From Flabesymbios commensalis (lineage: Eukaryota; Annelida; Polychaeta; Terebellida; Flabelligeridae): a stretch of 64,000 nt of DNA. Position 1 is the first letter of the stretch; the number at the start of each line of letters is the position of its first letter. The DNA is taken from assembly GCA_964017125.1 (NCBI GenBank), contig OZ024905.1, positions 36,694,363 to 36,758,362 of the forward strand, in the 5' to 3' direction. Positions 1-10,059 of the stretch are shown here, piece after piece. The notes below the pieces were generated by a model. The model was not told where the DNA came from. It searched no databases and saw nothing but the letters and a program-made list of their open reading frames with translations. The position numbers and the translations under genes are program-made.

Positions 1-640
1 GCTCAACAATCATATGAATAATGCGATAGACAGAAACCGAAAATACTGAATACTCGATACCCATCCACCTTATTATGTGTGTTATTATTGAATTGGTTTG
101 AAATGCATTATGAAAATTATTAAAATAATATTCACTATCCTCACAAGTATCTCTCGCACAAAAATATATATCAAAGCCCACCACGCATGAAACATGTGAA
201 AATATGGTTAAATAAATGTACAAAATGTATAATGAATATGTTTAAAAGAAACATTCTGACAATTCAGAGCACATGTGAATTATTAGAAAGTTAAGCTTTT
301 TTTTGCCTAATCCAGAACCACTGATTGGTGATGATTTGATCAATTTCAATATTTTAACACAGCAACTCATGATCATTGTGAACATACAGATTAAATCTAT
401 TATTATGATTACCAATTCAATAAAATCTTCACCCTGCTGTCTCAGGATACATCTCCAAACGTTCTAGTTTTTCCACGTGGTATAAGCATGATAAGATGAA
501 TAATATACTCACAGGACTAGTCAGATTGTACAGTATCCAGCTTCCAAGGTGTTCTTTGTCCCAGTATACTATGTGTGTGTAAATATGAATATTGATCAAT
601 TGATTGTTTTATATAATGCAGGTCTATGTGAGATACGATC
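1..640. other. AT-rich stretch, nothing recognised
   Basis: I see no open frame of note, no repeat family member and no strong splice pattern here. The sequence is AT-rich with ordinary homopolymer runs. Confidence 0.5.
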
Positions 641-1475
641 ACTCTGGTAATACAGACACATCCGCGTATATCCTGTGTAGGGATTTAGATTGATCCTGAC
701 TGATCCAGATAGCACCAGGCTACAGCTGTGATGCAGCACGTCCTATTCTGGATCACCTGCTACCAGGAATGTAGCTGATAGGGCTGTGGCAGGTGTTGCC
801 TTGCTAGGGAGGATGACTCATGCTGCTTATCTCTGTGATGATGTCACAGTGTTACTCTAGGATGCCGTGCACGGTGATGTATGAGTCCTACTCTGACACC
901 AGGCTCACCATACACATAGATCTTGTTAGTCAATCAAATCCTGACATACGTCAATCACAGACCTGCTACTTCCATCAAATAAACCGTCCCTGACGGCAGG
1001 CTGGCGGGGTGCCCTGCTACCTCCCCTAGGCTCACCTAGCATCAAGGGTATATGTTACCATGACAACACACGTTTCCTAGAGCACACGTAACGTTACTAG
1101 TGAGACAGGTGTTGTCACTGTCAGTGTGTCACGCCTGACGTAGTGACAGTGTCAGTGGGTGTGACAGCAGTACTAAGTCAATACCTGATGGCAGGCTGAT
1201 CTCTCTACATGAGATATGGTAGCCACAGTGACCACTGGTGACCAGCTAGCATCCACTGACCACCTCAGCAGTCAAGTTCTCTCCTGCTCCTCTTAGTGCC
1301 TACTTCACACCACGGCTCACTGGTCAGTAGTCCTGTCCAGCTGCTCAAATGACCAGTGCTCGGCTTAGCTGTGGACATAGATGCTGACTAGGTACAATAG
1401 TCGTGTGGTTTGTGCGCGGTGGCCTGCTGGGCTGAGGTCTAGAGGTGTGTGCAGGTAGTGTGAGCGCGTGCCGCC
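640..1475. other. GC-richer block of unknown role
   Basis: This stretch is visibly richer in G and C than its surroundings and has many CACxG and GTGACxGT-like words, including repeated GTGACAGTGTCAGT-like phrases around 1100-1160. No open frame stands out. It could be an untranslated exon, a promoter-type region, or the flank of a gene lying to the left. The only direct observation is the composition change, which ends near 1670. Confidence 0.3.
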
Positions 1476-1500
1476 TACAGCCAGGTGAACAACACATACC

Positions 1501-1547
1501 GGATCAATGCTGGTACAGCGTCACACATCATGGCCCAGCATTGATCC
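1501..1547. repeat. Degenerate palindromic element, core only
   Basis: GGATCAATGCTGG at the left pairs with CCAGCATTGATCC at the right, around a centre containing ACAGCGTCACAC. This resembles the inner arms of the CCCAGCAAACACG palindrome family seen elsewhere in the window, but the outer arms are gone. Confidence 0.5.
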
Positions 1548-1590
1548 AGCATTATACTACGTGCTCCCGTAATATCGCTTACCTGGGGAT

Positions 1591-1672
1591 GACAGAGGGG
1601 GAGGGGGGTAGGTGAGGGCGCACTATTTGTCATAAGGGAGGAGGTCCCGCTATCATACACTGAGTCACGCAT
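1591..1672 (-). CDS. Weak candidate exon ending at a GTAAGC donor
   Basis: On the minus strand an ATG opens a frame reading MRDSVYDSGTSSLMTNSAPS and then a Pro/Leu-rich stretch. It reaches CATCCCCAG followed by GTAAGCGA, a good donor. The sequence just before the donor is also a strong polypyrimidine tract ending in CAG, so the same place could be a 3' splice site or simply low-complexity pyrimidine DNA. Downstream the frame runs into a degenerate palindromic repeat, so continued translation there would be meaningless. No protein family is recognised. Confidence 0.15.
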
Positions 1673-1694
1673 GATATATTACCTCTAGTTATCA

Positions 1695-1735
1695 GTGATG
1701 GAGGCCCGGGTTCGCATCCCGTGCACCGTTATTAA
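1695..1735 (+). repeat. tRNA-like B-box fragment
   Basis: GGGTTCGCATCCC fits an RNA polymerase III B box (GGTTCGAATCC type). No convincing A box or acceptor stem surrounds it, so this is read as a decayed tRNA-derived SINE head and not a tRNA gene. Confidence 0.3.
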
Positions 1736-1844
1736 CACAACAACAGCACGTTTATTCTCAGCTAATTAACCTATTCAGGACTGGGGCAGTCATTTCACCA
1801 TTATACACCTGCCGGTCCGCAGGTCTATTACACTTGCGCGTTAA

Positions 1845-2027
1845 CCCTTAAAGTTCCAAACACGCCTATAGTCGTGGGAATTAAATAGACATCAAGATTT
1901 GCAAATGTTTGGTCTCAAATGAAACAAATATGACTCATTTTCACCCACTTGAAGTTGTGGGTCGCGGTAGCGAGACACAACTTCAAGTGGGAGAAAATTT
2001 TAATTTGATAACTTAGCGCCTTTAGGG
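1845..2027. mobile_element. TTAA-flanked MITE, CCCTTAAAG subfamily
   Basis: TTAA (1841-1844) is followed by CCCTTAAAG, and the far end reads CGCCTTTAGGG followed by TTAA (2028-2031). A TTAA target with ends beginning CCCT is the hallmark of piggyBac-type elements; this copy is far too short to encode a transposase. The middle holds a stem, ACTTGAAGTTGTG pairing with its complement, around a GCGGTAGC loop. The same layout recurs near 56.4 kb. Confidence 0.75.
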
Positions 2028-2031
2028 TTAA

Positions 2032-2330
2032 TATAATGACTTATTCTGAATATGATTATGTTATTAAATTACAGTTACCCTCTCATTGCTAGGATATTTC
2101 TATTGAAATGTACACCCACGAAACCATAAATTGCGGTAGCAATTTGGTGTGGATAAAAATATATACCATAAAAATATATATGGCTGATATACCATAATAC
2201 GTTGAAAATCGCATATTTGCTCACGCTATATATTTTCCGGGTTACATTTGCATATATAATATAAATCACAAGAAGCAATGGGAAATTGATCAATTGATAG
2301 TTGTAGTTATAGTACGTGAAGGGTTAATAA
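2032..2330. other. Possible degenerate relative of the TTAA MITEs
   Basis: AAATTGCGGTAGCAATTT at about 2126-2143 repeats the GCGGTAGC loop found in the TTAA MITE family, and a GAAGGGTTAATAA phrase lies near 2318. The left end cannot be placed, so this is only a suggestion of another diverged copy. Confidence 0.25.
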
Positions 2331-2878
2331 TTACAATAAATCGATCTCGTGGATTTAATAAGGACGTTGTAGTCACAGAGGCTGGAGTGTGACTGTAGAC
2401 CATTGAAGCGCTAATGACCTAGATATGGGCATTATTCCTCCACTAATAATGCCGATGGACTCATTACTATTCAAAGTATTATACTAATGTAAGCAACGCA
2501 TACAGGACCGCTATGATATTATTATAATCAGATAATCACATAGAACACACAGCATTTTGAAAAGGAGTAACTGTTTTAGTATCGGTTCCTGATTCTGAAT
2601 AGTGAATAGTTTTATAGTATATATAACCTGGTTTAAATGTAATTAATCACATTCTTACATTGTTTCATTATTATGTTTTTCACAATATTCTTGTGAATAG
2701 ATATGTCTCTCGAAATTGTTTTTACTGTGACGGATTTGAGAATACTCTAAAATATTGGTTGCACGGTTACACAATACACTGTGATAGATTAGTAACACTT
2801 TACCATATGGATACTCCTATCTCATGACACCATCTCATCTCACTATGTCGTAACACTACGATAAGTATATGTATATCA

Positions 2879-2971
2879 AACCAATGCTGGGTCAATATTG
2901 GTCCAGCGTCTGCGACGCTGGCCCAACATTGCCCCACCATTGGGTGAATGTCTGTTTTCTGGTGAGTTGTC
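2879..2971 (-). repeat. Palindromic element (CCCAGCAAACACG family)
   Basis: The centre GTCCAGCGTCTGCGACGCTG is nearly self-complementary. CCAATGCTGGGTCAATATTG on the left has a diverged partner, CAACATTG...CCATTGGG, on the right. The centre reads GTCTGCGAC, the reverse of GTCGCAGAC in other copies, hence the minus assignment. Outer ends are eroded. Confidence 0.65.
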
Positions 2972-4145
2972 GTGTCAGTCACGCAGCAGAGTCAGAGACG
3001 TGACACTGTGTGGTGCGTGACTGCTGTCACAGACACGTGCTTGTGGTGGTGACTGGGCGGCAGCTGGCCATCCTTATGTCCATATTGTACAAAGTCTAAT
3101 CAACCACCCCCCCCCCGTCACTCATAGAAAAGACACCGTCCAATCAATAACCGTACCCTCCCCCCTCTGAGGTGATAGACCGCAATAACTAATGATGATA
3201 TCATGATGTAACAGGCCATCAATGAAACATGTGTCAAAAAATAAAATAGTGGCTGGTGAAATTGATAGTATTAATAATTTATGAAGGTCATGACGTACCA
3301 TTGTTTTTTAGGAATAATAATGACGACATTATGATACACTGGTGAGGTGAAACAACATTTTTTTTATTTTTGCTGTGGGCGTTCATGCAGTCGATATTTT
3401 GTCTTGAATACAATTGTAATTGTGGCTTACATATAATCTTCACATTACATAATATCAAACATGAGCGGAGCCCATATTTTAGATATGTTCATTATCCGAC
3501 TTTTGGCTTCGTGCAATAACACAATGTACAATTACATGTATTACCAGAACTGAAAAAAGACAATGGCTTAATTACAGTAAGATGTATGTTTTTACATGGG
3601 CGCCATGTTGACTTGATTTGACAAAACACCTGGCGGAATCAGATATAGTTTTTTTCAGTCAGCCTCAGCTGCTGTTCTGCTAAAACAGATCTTGTGGTTT
3701 AACTTGATTTATATTGACAGGCTTGTAGCAAGGTGAGACAGAAACATGTACTAGAATTAGTGAAATTATAGATTATACCGCCAAAAATAGAGCACGATGT
3801 GTGTGTCCTGATTGTCATGTGGGATCAATTCCGTAGAAAAAGGAGTACAAATAGAAACTAATAAATAAACCAGATTTACTGTGACATTATATTGATAGTA
3901 AAATCAATATGAACATATGTAATTGATGGCTGTCAAATCATTTTTGAGACCATAAATTACTTGTTGGTATAGTAGAATAGAGAAACGTTCCATTCTGTTG
4001 ACCTTTCTCCTATATTGTAATAATAGAGTAAGTAACCCACCAGAACATTCTCTTCTAAAAATACATGCTGGTATAGATTCATTATGTATAGGCCTACACA
4101 GACACACAACTGCACGATAATCACTGGACCAACCGGTACAGCCGA
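2972..4145. other. No gene recognised
   Basis: Mostly AT-rich DNA with a short GC-rich patch at 2985-3070 and a run of C at about 3106-3117. No repeat family or convincing exon was recognised. Confidence 0.4.
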
Positions 4146-4159
4146 CGTGGTGGACACAG

Positions 4160-4262
4160 TTCCAGGGATGTTGGTCTCATATCTCGGGATGTTGGTCTCA
4201 ATTCCCGGATAGTTGGTCTCAACTCCCGGGGTGCTGGATCGAAATCCTGGGATTCCTCGGAT
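4160..4262 (+). repeat. Short minisatellite, GTTGGTCTCA units
   Basis: Three to four imperfect units of about 21-24 bp share the phrase GGATGTTGGTCTCA or close variants, each followed by a CCCGG-type spacer. It leads into the CCTG microsatellite. Confidence 0.7.
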
Positions 4263-4286
4263 TTTAGCCTCAAATCACGAGGTGAT

Positions 4287-4468
<182 letters not shown>

Positions 4469-4975
4469 ATAATAACCCGCATCAAACTAATAGCATCACG
4501 TGAAATATGTTGCTAAACTGATATTCTAACAATTATATTGTATCATATTCCGAAGAAAAAACAAACTTTTTCTAAATGTACGATTTAATCATTCTCCTGT
4601 TAATTTCAGTTATTTCAATCTATGATTATTTTACTTGATTATTCTGTTATGTGAACATATAAGAGGCTTTATTTGCCTCTGGGGCATTAAGTGTTTATAC
4701 GCCAATCAAACATTTCAAATGCACAAACTAAATTAATATAAATAAAAGCGTCACTCTTGTCACCTGACGAGCGGTGATAGGTTACTTTACCGCCTTATGT
4801 ACGTTAATTATACCCTGTGGACTCAGTGCGGAGGCCCTGCAGATGTATGCCATTACAGGGGCTTTGTTTGTCATCATCTGTTGTTGTTTAAACAACCCTG
4901 GTATTTTATGCGATATTGTTCATCGTATGCAATGCATTTTTGGACAAAATGAATGAGAAGCTTTTCTCTGTATTG

Positions 4976-5570
4976 CCATGTATCACCCAGTCTGACTGAC
5001 CTTGGTGAGGTAGGGTTTAATATTGATAACCCTATTATATAGCACCCCGTCTATATCGACCGACCTGGGTGATAAAGGGTGTAATATTGATAACCCTATT
5101 ATATAGCACCCCGTCTATATCGACCGACCTGGGTGATATAGGGTGTAATATTGATAGCCCTCTTATATATCACCCAGTCTATATTGACTGACCTGGGTGA
5201 TATAGGGTCTCATACTGGTAGCCCTCTTATATATCACCCAGTTTATATCGACTGACCTGGGTGATATAAGGTATCATATTGATAGCCCTCAGCCTATCAC
5301 CCAGTCTATATTGACTGACCTGGGTGCTATAATGTATCATAATGGTAACCCTATTATATATCACCCAGTATATCACACGGTATCAAAGTGAAAAGGTGAA
5401 AAGGGTCTCATATTGGTAGGCCTCTTATATATCACCCATTATATATTGGCTGACCTGGGTGAGCAGGTGAGATAGGGTCTCATATTGATAGGCATCGTAT
5501 ATATCACCCAGTCTATATTGATCGACCTGGATGAGATAAGGTCTCGTATTGATGGGCATCTTTTAACAAA
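4976..5570 (+). repeat. 64-bp minisatellite with hairpin units
   Basis: The anchor GACCTGGGTGATATAGGG recurs at about 4998, 5062, 5126, 5190, 5254, 5317, 5452 and 5524. The first four steps are exactly 64 bp; later ones drift and one unit is broken. Within each unit CACCCAGTCTATAT faces GACTGACCTGGGTG, so every unit can form its own small stem. Open frames across it are by-products. Confidence 0.85.
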
Positions 5571-6605
5571 ATTCAATAATGAATCTCGCCTATCACAAAG
5601 GAGGAAACGCACCCCTACTTGACTAAAACTAATCGTTAGATTAGGACACGTGGGTCTGTATGGGCTGGCCGCTGCTGGCCGCTGACCATACTGGACCCTC
5701 ACTGACCACTTCCCACGCCCTTTTATTTCTAACCAAACTAAATCATAGCCCTGCGTTGAAGCAAGATTGGGCCAGATGTGCAGTATTTGGTGTAACATTA
5801 ACCCACTGTTGGGGGAATGGTTTGTCGTATACAGGTATGGATTAGATCGTATTGTTTGGTTCTAAACAGAGCCTCGGGTGTAGCCCAGTTAGACAGTCTG
5901 AGGCCCACAGAGATAAATACATAATCGCGGATTAACACCCTTTAAGGACGAGAATCATTGCGCTGTTATCATTATCTTAATCAAAGGCATATTTCTAGGC
6001 CGATGTTGCACACTATCGGCTACAATAGTACAACAGGAAGTAATGAAATATAATGACAATAATAATGACAAAGGCAAATGATTCAGTTTAAACGACAAAG
6101 AAAGGTAATCTGTTCACGATATGTTTCATCTATTTGCTTGCCATGCCATGGACACCTGCCCACTTATCTATCATCTGGAACGTTTGGCCTTTGTAGCCTA
6201 TTCATTGTTGTTAAAAGCATGCACATGATCATTATTGGGTAAATATATTTTGTATTTTTTGTTTAAACAAATGATTTTTTATAATGACAATAATTTCTCT
6301 CGCTAAGATGAAAGAGCGTCGTATAATAATGGTTTTATTATTAGACCTAGTCGTCTAGATGGCTTTATGCCTGGCTGATTCTGATAATTCACTGAATATG
6401 ACTCATAACTAGCCGCACTTTGATCTGCACCGTGGTTTTATAATTATTCCTGACTATAACTCCAGTCAGAGTGATTGAGGGGAGATGTTTTGTTGTGGCT
6501 CTGTTATTAGAAGCACACTTCTGAGTGTCGTTTGGCGAGGATAGGCTGGTTTATCTCTATAACAATCTGCTTAATACTTAGTGTAGGAGAGTCCACATTA
6601 AACCG
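5571..6605. other. No gene recognised
   Basis: Around 5745-5845 there is a faint trace of the palindrome family (AGATTGGGCCAGATG and AACATTAACCCACTGTTGGG). The rest is AT-rich and unassigned. Confidence 0.4.
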
Positions 6606-6610
6606 CTCAT

Positions 6611-6952
6611 CCCACGCTCGCATGCAAATGAAATGAATCGGGCTTTAGGCCACCTTTGTGCACATATAGGCTAAACTGGGCCAGGAGAACCTCCTGAGGA
6701 TGGTGAGATGATTGAGATGACACTGTCCTCCAGACACAGGATTCGAAATTCGAGCCCTGGCGGTCTGAGGCCGAGCACGCTACCTCTCGGTCACGGAGGC
6801 TCCCCACAATACTAACTTTCACACGTGGATGGGGAAGAAACAATTTTTGTTTCTTTTAAACCGCCGAGACCGGGAACCGAACCCCGGACTCTGGCGTGAA
6901 AGGCAGCGGTGCTAACCACTACCCTAGGGCCCCCGCCCACGCTCGCATGCAA
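6611..6952 (-). mobile_element. Dimeric tRNA-derived SINE with 17-bp TSD
   Basis: CCCACGCTCGCATGCAA occurs at 6611-6627 and again at 6936-6952 and reads as a target-site duplication around 6628-6935. On the minus strand the element starts with a tRNA-like head: TAGGGTAGTGGTTAGC as A box and GGGGTTCGGTTCCC as B box. An AAAGAAACAAA linker follows. A second tRNA-like unit comes next, with TGACCGAGAGGTAGCG and GGGCTCGAA. The 3' part reads CACAAAGGTGGCCTAAAGCC, then a short ATTCATTTCATTT tail. A single duplication around both heads suggests one retroposed unit. Related pieces lie at 25.4, 26.1 and 43.4 kb. Confidence 0.85.
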
Positions 6953-7031
6953 TTGAGATGGCGTTTGTAGTGACCGGGCATGCCGGGGGTTCAGCCAGAA
7001 GTTTTATGTTATTATAGAAAATATTTTTCAA

Positions 7032-7269
7032 CCCTTTAACCGCCGGTGCCGCATATATTCGGGTTTTCATTTTTTCTTATCACATTAAGTACCACCGTTT
7101 ATATATGTTAAAGATAAAATGTCACATCAATCAGCAATATTTGAAAACAGTTGACCTCCATTTTGTCGAATCTGAATAATTTTCACTCACTTGAAGTTGT
7201 GGATCGCGTTAGCGAGACACAACTTCAAGTGGGTGAAAATTCAGATTGAATATATTGACGGTTAAAGGG
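7032..7269 (+). mobile_element. TTAA-flanked MITE, CCCTTTAACCGCC subfamily
   Basis: The left end is CCCTTTAACCGCCGGTGCCG and the right end GACGGTTAAAGGG is followed by TTAA (7270-7273). The left flank is TCAA, one change from TTAA. The central palindrome pairs ACTTGAAGTTGTG with CACAACTTCAAGT around GATCGCGTTAGCGAGA. It is about 238 bp, the same size as the copies at 7950, 8761 and 51956. Confidence 0.85.
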
Positions 7270-7289
7270 TTAAGACTATGAGTCTCAGA

Positions 7290-7352
7290 TCCGGTTCAAT
7301 CTCCGGTCACTAAGTGTCCTCATCTATATCTCAATTGCAGGCGAGCGTGGTT
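7290..7352 (-). repeat. Inverted partner of 6936-6990
   Basis: CTCAATTGCAGGCGAGCGTGG is the near reverse complement of the CCACGCTCGCATGCAATTGAG sequence at 6937-6957, and CCGGTCACTA here mirrors TAGTGACCGG there. The TTAA MITE at 7032-7269 therefore sits between the arms of an older, diverged inverted repeat, part of which also served as the SINE target. A CCGGTTCAATCTCCGG word resembles a B box. Confidence 0.55.
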
Positions 7353-7591
7353 CATTCACATGACGTCATGAATTCACGTAGATAAAAAATACTCAGATGT
7401 ATCAACATAAAATAAGATGAAGATTGATGAATAAAAAAGGTCCCATTTTGTAAAATCATTTTTTTTTTAGGTAACTGACAAGTGTAGAGTACCTGTTCTA
7501 TTATGTTGACCATCTGCTACACGTTACAGGTTCTGTCATACACGATTGTATTGAGGATCCTCTGTAGGTCAATAATTTAAACGCTACAATT

Positions 7592-7620
7592 GGCATACCA
7601 GTTCGAGTCCTGGTGTGGGC
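7592..7620 (+). repeat. tRNA-like B-box fragment
   Basis: CCAGTTCGAGTCCTGG reads like the T-arm of a tRNA, but the rest of a tRNA is not visible. It is probably a SINE remnant. Confidence 0.3.
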
Positions 7621-7949
7621 CTGATGCATGGTTGTGGTATCATGGTTTCCCATAGATGTTCACAATACTCAAATGGGAATGATCCTTTGACGTCAATCGA
7701 ACAGGTTATGATATAATGTGGTGGCCTTGAGTTTCTGTCGGAAATATTATTGCCTCAAAAGTGTAGATTTTTTTTTAAATTGATGACATTAAGTGTAGTC
7801 TAGTGAACATGATTTATTGTAATGAATTGTATTTTAATAGAATGATCAGATGTGGCTTTTAGATTGCTACTAGTCACAGTAGTGTGTGTGATTTAATGGT
7901 CAAGATGACCATCGTGGATGTATTTCCACTCCTGGTTGACGTGGATTAA

Positions 7950-8187
7950 CCCCTTTCACCGCCAAATTATTCAATTTAAATTTTCACCCACTTGAAGCTG
8001 TGTCTCGCTGACGCGATCCACAACTTCAAGTGAGTGAAAATTATTCAGATTTTACAAAATGGAGGTCAACTCTTTTCAAATAATGCTGGTTGATGTCACA
8101 TTTATCTTTACCATATTTAAAATGTGGTACTTAATGTGCTAATAAAAAATGAAAAACCGAATATATGCGGCACCGGCGGTTAATGGG
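7950..8187 (-). mobile_element. TTAA-flanked MITE, same subfamily, inverted
   Basis: TTAA lies at 7946-7949 and 8188-8191. The ends are CCCCTTTCACCGCC on the left and GGCACCGGCGGTTAATGGG on the right. The order of internal landmarks is reversed relative to 7032-7269: central palindrome near the left, CGGTTTTTCATT-type subterminal sequence near the right. The element is thus in minus orientation. The loop reads TCGCTGACGCGATC, the reverse of GATCGCGTCAGCGA. Confidence 0.85.
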
Positions 8188-8191
8188 TTAA

Positions 8192-8756
8192 TACCATCTT
8201 CTAGGGATGCCTCAATCCATGATTATGAATACTGACATGTGGGATGATTGATGTGATCTTAGTCACGTGTACTGTTATCATTGTGAGTGACAGCTCCCAG
8301 GTACATCTGACATTAACCATCGTTATAGAAGCGTCAGGAGTGTTAGAACTCTCTGATGTAGTCATACATATATACCAGTAACACATGCTAACAATTATTG
8401 TGTAGTCCTTGACCTGAACTTTGAAAGACAAGAAATACAAGAGGATTATTCAAGAAAAAATAATCATCTGAACAATTAAGACAAAGAAAAGATGTAGATG
8501 TATAACATACAAATTATATATGGTAGTAAAGTAAATACTCTGGAAAGTCTACAAACCTGAACATATATACAAGTGCCTAATTATGCTACTGGAGTATGCA
8601 ATAAGACAATGGTAAAAATTATATGGTATTTTAAAAATCGACCATATTGTTATGCAAGTACAGTAAATATATGGCAATCCGCGAAACAGGTAGTTCCGAG
8701 CCATGTGACCACGCAAGCAGTCACTATCAGCCCGGAGATTCCATGATACATGGCCC
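8192..8756. other. No gene recognised
   Basis: AT-rich spacer between two MITE copies. No exon or repeat was recognised. Confidence 0.4.
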
Positions 8757-8760
8757 TTAA

Positions 8761-8998
8761 CCCTTCAACCGCCGGTGTCGGATATATTCGGGTTTTCATT
8801 TATTTATTAGCACATTAATACCACATTTCAAATATGTTAAAGATAAAATGTGACATCAACCAGCAAGATTTGAAAAGAGTTGACCTCCATTTTGTCAAAT
8901 CTGAATAATTTTCACTCACTTGAAGTTGTGGATCGCGTCAGCGAGACACAAGTTCAAGTGGGTGAAAATTCAGATTGAATAATTTGGCGGTTAAAGGG
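8761..8998 (+). mobile_element. TTAA-flanked MITE, same subfamily
   Basis: TTAA occurs at 8757-8760 and 8999-9002. The left end is CCCTTCAACCGCC and the right end is GGCGGTTAAAGGG, so the terminal 13 bp match with one mismatch. The interior has the ATATTCGGGTTTTCATT subterminal block and the ACTTGAAGTTGTG stem around GATCGCGTCAGCGAGA. This is one of the best-preserved copies. Confidence 0.9.
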
Positions 8999-9008
8999 TT
9001 AATGTATG

Positions 9009-9068
9009 AGGCGTTGAGCTAATGTTGTTTTAACGCCCAGCATTAAAACAACATTATCTGAATGCTTC
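9009..9068. repeat. Degenerate palindromic element
   Basis: TAATGTTGTTTTAA and TTAAAACAACATTA face each other across a short CGCCCAGCA spacer, with GCGTTGAGC on the left. These are inner-arm words of the CCCAGCAAACACG family. The conserved GTCGCAGAC centre is missing. Confidence 0.55.
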
Positions 9069-9217
9069 ATCTTAGCAGGGGGTGGTGGGGGTGGTGGTGG
9101 TGGTCGATAATAGAAATCAGACGGCTGTCCTCTATTGTAACCTAATATTTGTTTGTTTAGTGCATCGCTGACAAACCCTGGAAACACCAGACAAAATAGT
9201 ATCCAACTTCTCAGCAT
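9017..9217 (-). CDS. Candidate signal-peptide exon, proline-rich
   Basis: The minus-strand frame starts MLRSWILFCLVFPGFVSDAL, which has a basic start, a hydrophobic core and an SDA-like cleavage site. A short polar stretch and a run of about nine prolines from a GGT microsatellite follow. After that the frame enters the degenerate palindrome at 9009-9068, so any true exon must end before about 9070. I cannot place a strong donor; ATTAG/GTTACA near 9144 is weak. An in-frame stop lies directly before the ATG. No family is recognised, and chance is a real alternative. Confidence 0.2.
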
Positions 9218-9702
9218 CTACATCGTAGACAAAATAATATTTATGTCACAGAAAACCCGAACACTAGCTTCACTGCTTAATACGAGGAAAATCATTCAAA
9301 ATGTATCCGCTTGCTTATTGAAGCCGATAAATAGATGCTATGGTCGTATTTTTACTTTAGTTTGATAATAGCTATGACCTAAGCAGCTACCATTTTTTAC
9401 TGACATGAACGATTATTTAAAATTAAGTAGAGCTCTGCCGATTTGAGTGAAGATACCGCCGATTCTGAGATTAAAAAATATTTATGATTCTGTGATCAGA
9501 AAACAATTTACATTAATTGGTTAACACAGGACTCACCCTGGGTTATTAAATGTACATTACGTGATATTTTCATTATTAAGAAATATTATTTAGAACATCA
9601 GTATAAAATAACTATTGTTAAAGATTATATTGCAATAGAAATGTACACAATAGATGTACACAATCTTCACATATGATTTCCCTAAGAGCAGCAGGGTACC
9701 GT

Positions 9703-9957
9703 ATGTTCTGGTCACTTGTCCTTCTACTCTTGTCTTTCTATTATGGTCAAACAAAACAGCGCTTCCTGTATATTCTACTAGGCGGCACCACTTGTCACAG
9801 GGGTAATCTTAGCCGTGCTGAGGGCGCCTCAAACTGTGACCTGCTACTCGCTGAAAATGTTTGCCTTCCGATTGGCCCTGTGTCAAAGGTCATGTCCTGT
9901 CAGCAGCTAACATTCCCAGCTCTAGACGCTACGATAAAAAAATCTTTGTTATGGTAG
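9703..9957 (+). CDS. Possible small secreted protein, 84 aa
   Basis: From the ATG at 9703 the frame reads MFWSLVLLLLSFYYGQTKQ, a plausible signal peptide, then about 65 residues with four cysteines, then a stop. An upstream in-frame ATG at 9673 would add MISLRAAGYR and spoil the signal peptide. The 9780-9930 stretch is more GC-rich than its flanks. Nothing in the mature part is recognised, and no splice site or polyadenylation signal anchors it. It is a hint, not a gene call. Confidence 0.2.
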   Translation: MFWSLVLLLLSFYYGQTKQRFLYILLGGTTCHRGNLSRAEGASNCDLLLAENVCLPIGPVSKVMSCQQLTFPALDATIKKSLLW

Positions 9958-10059
9958 AAAAGAAAATGTATAAGATTGTGCTGTTCTCAAACATCTATAA
10001 ACTGTTTCTGTATCAATTATTTCGAACGGATTCTAACAAATACATTTCTTACTAATTTC

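Noticed and set aside
5439-5798. 119-codon minus-strand frame
   Set aside because: Half of it lies in the 64-bp minisatellite, and the rest shows no domain.
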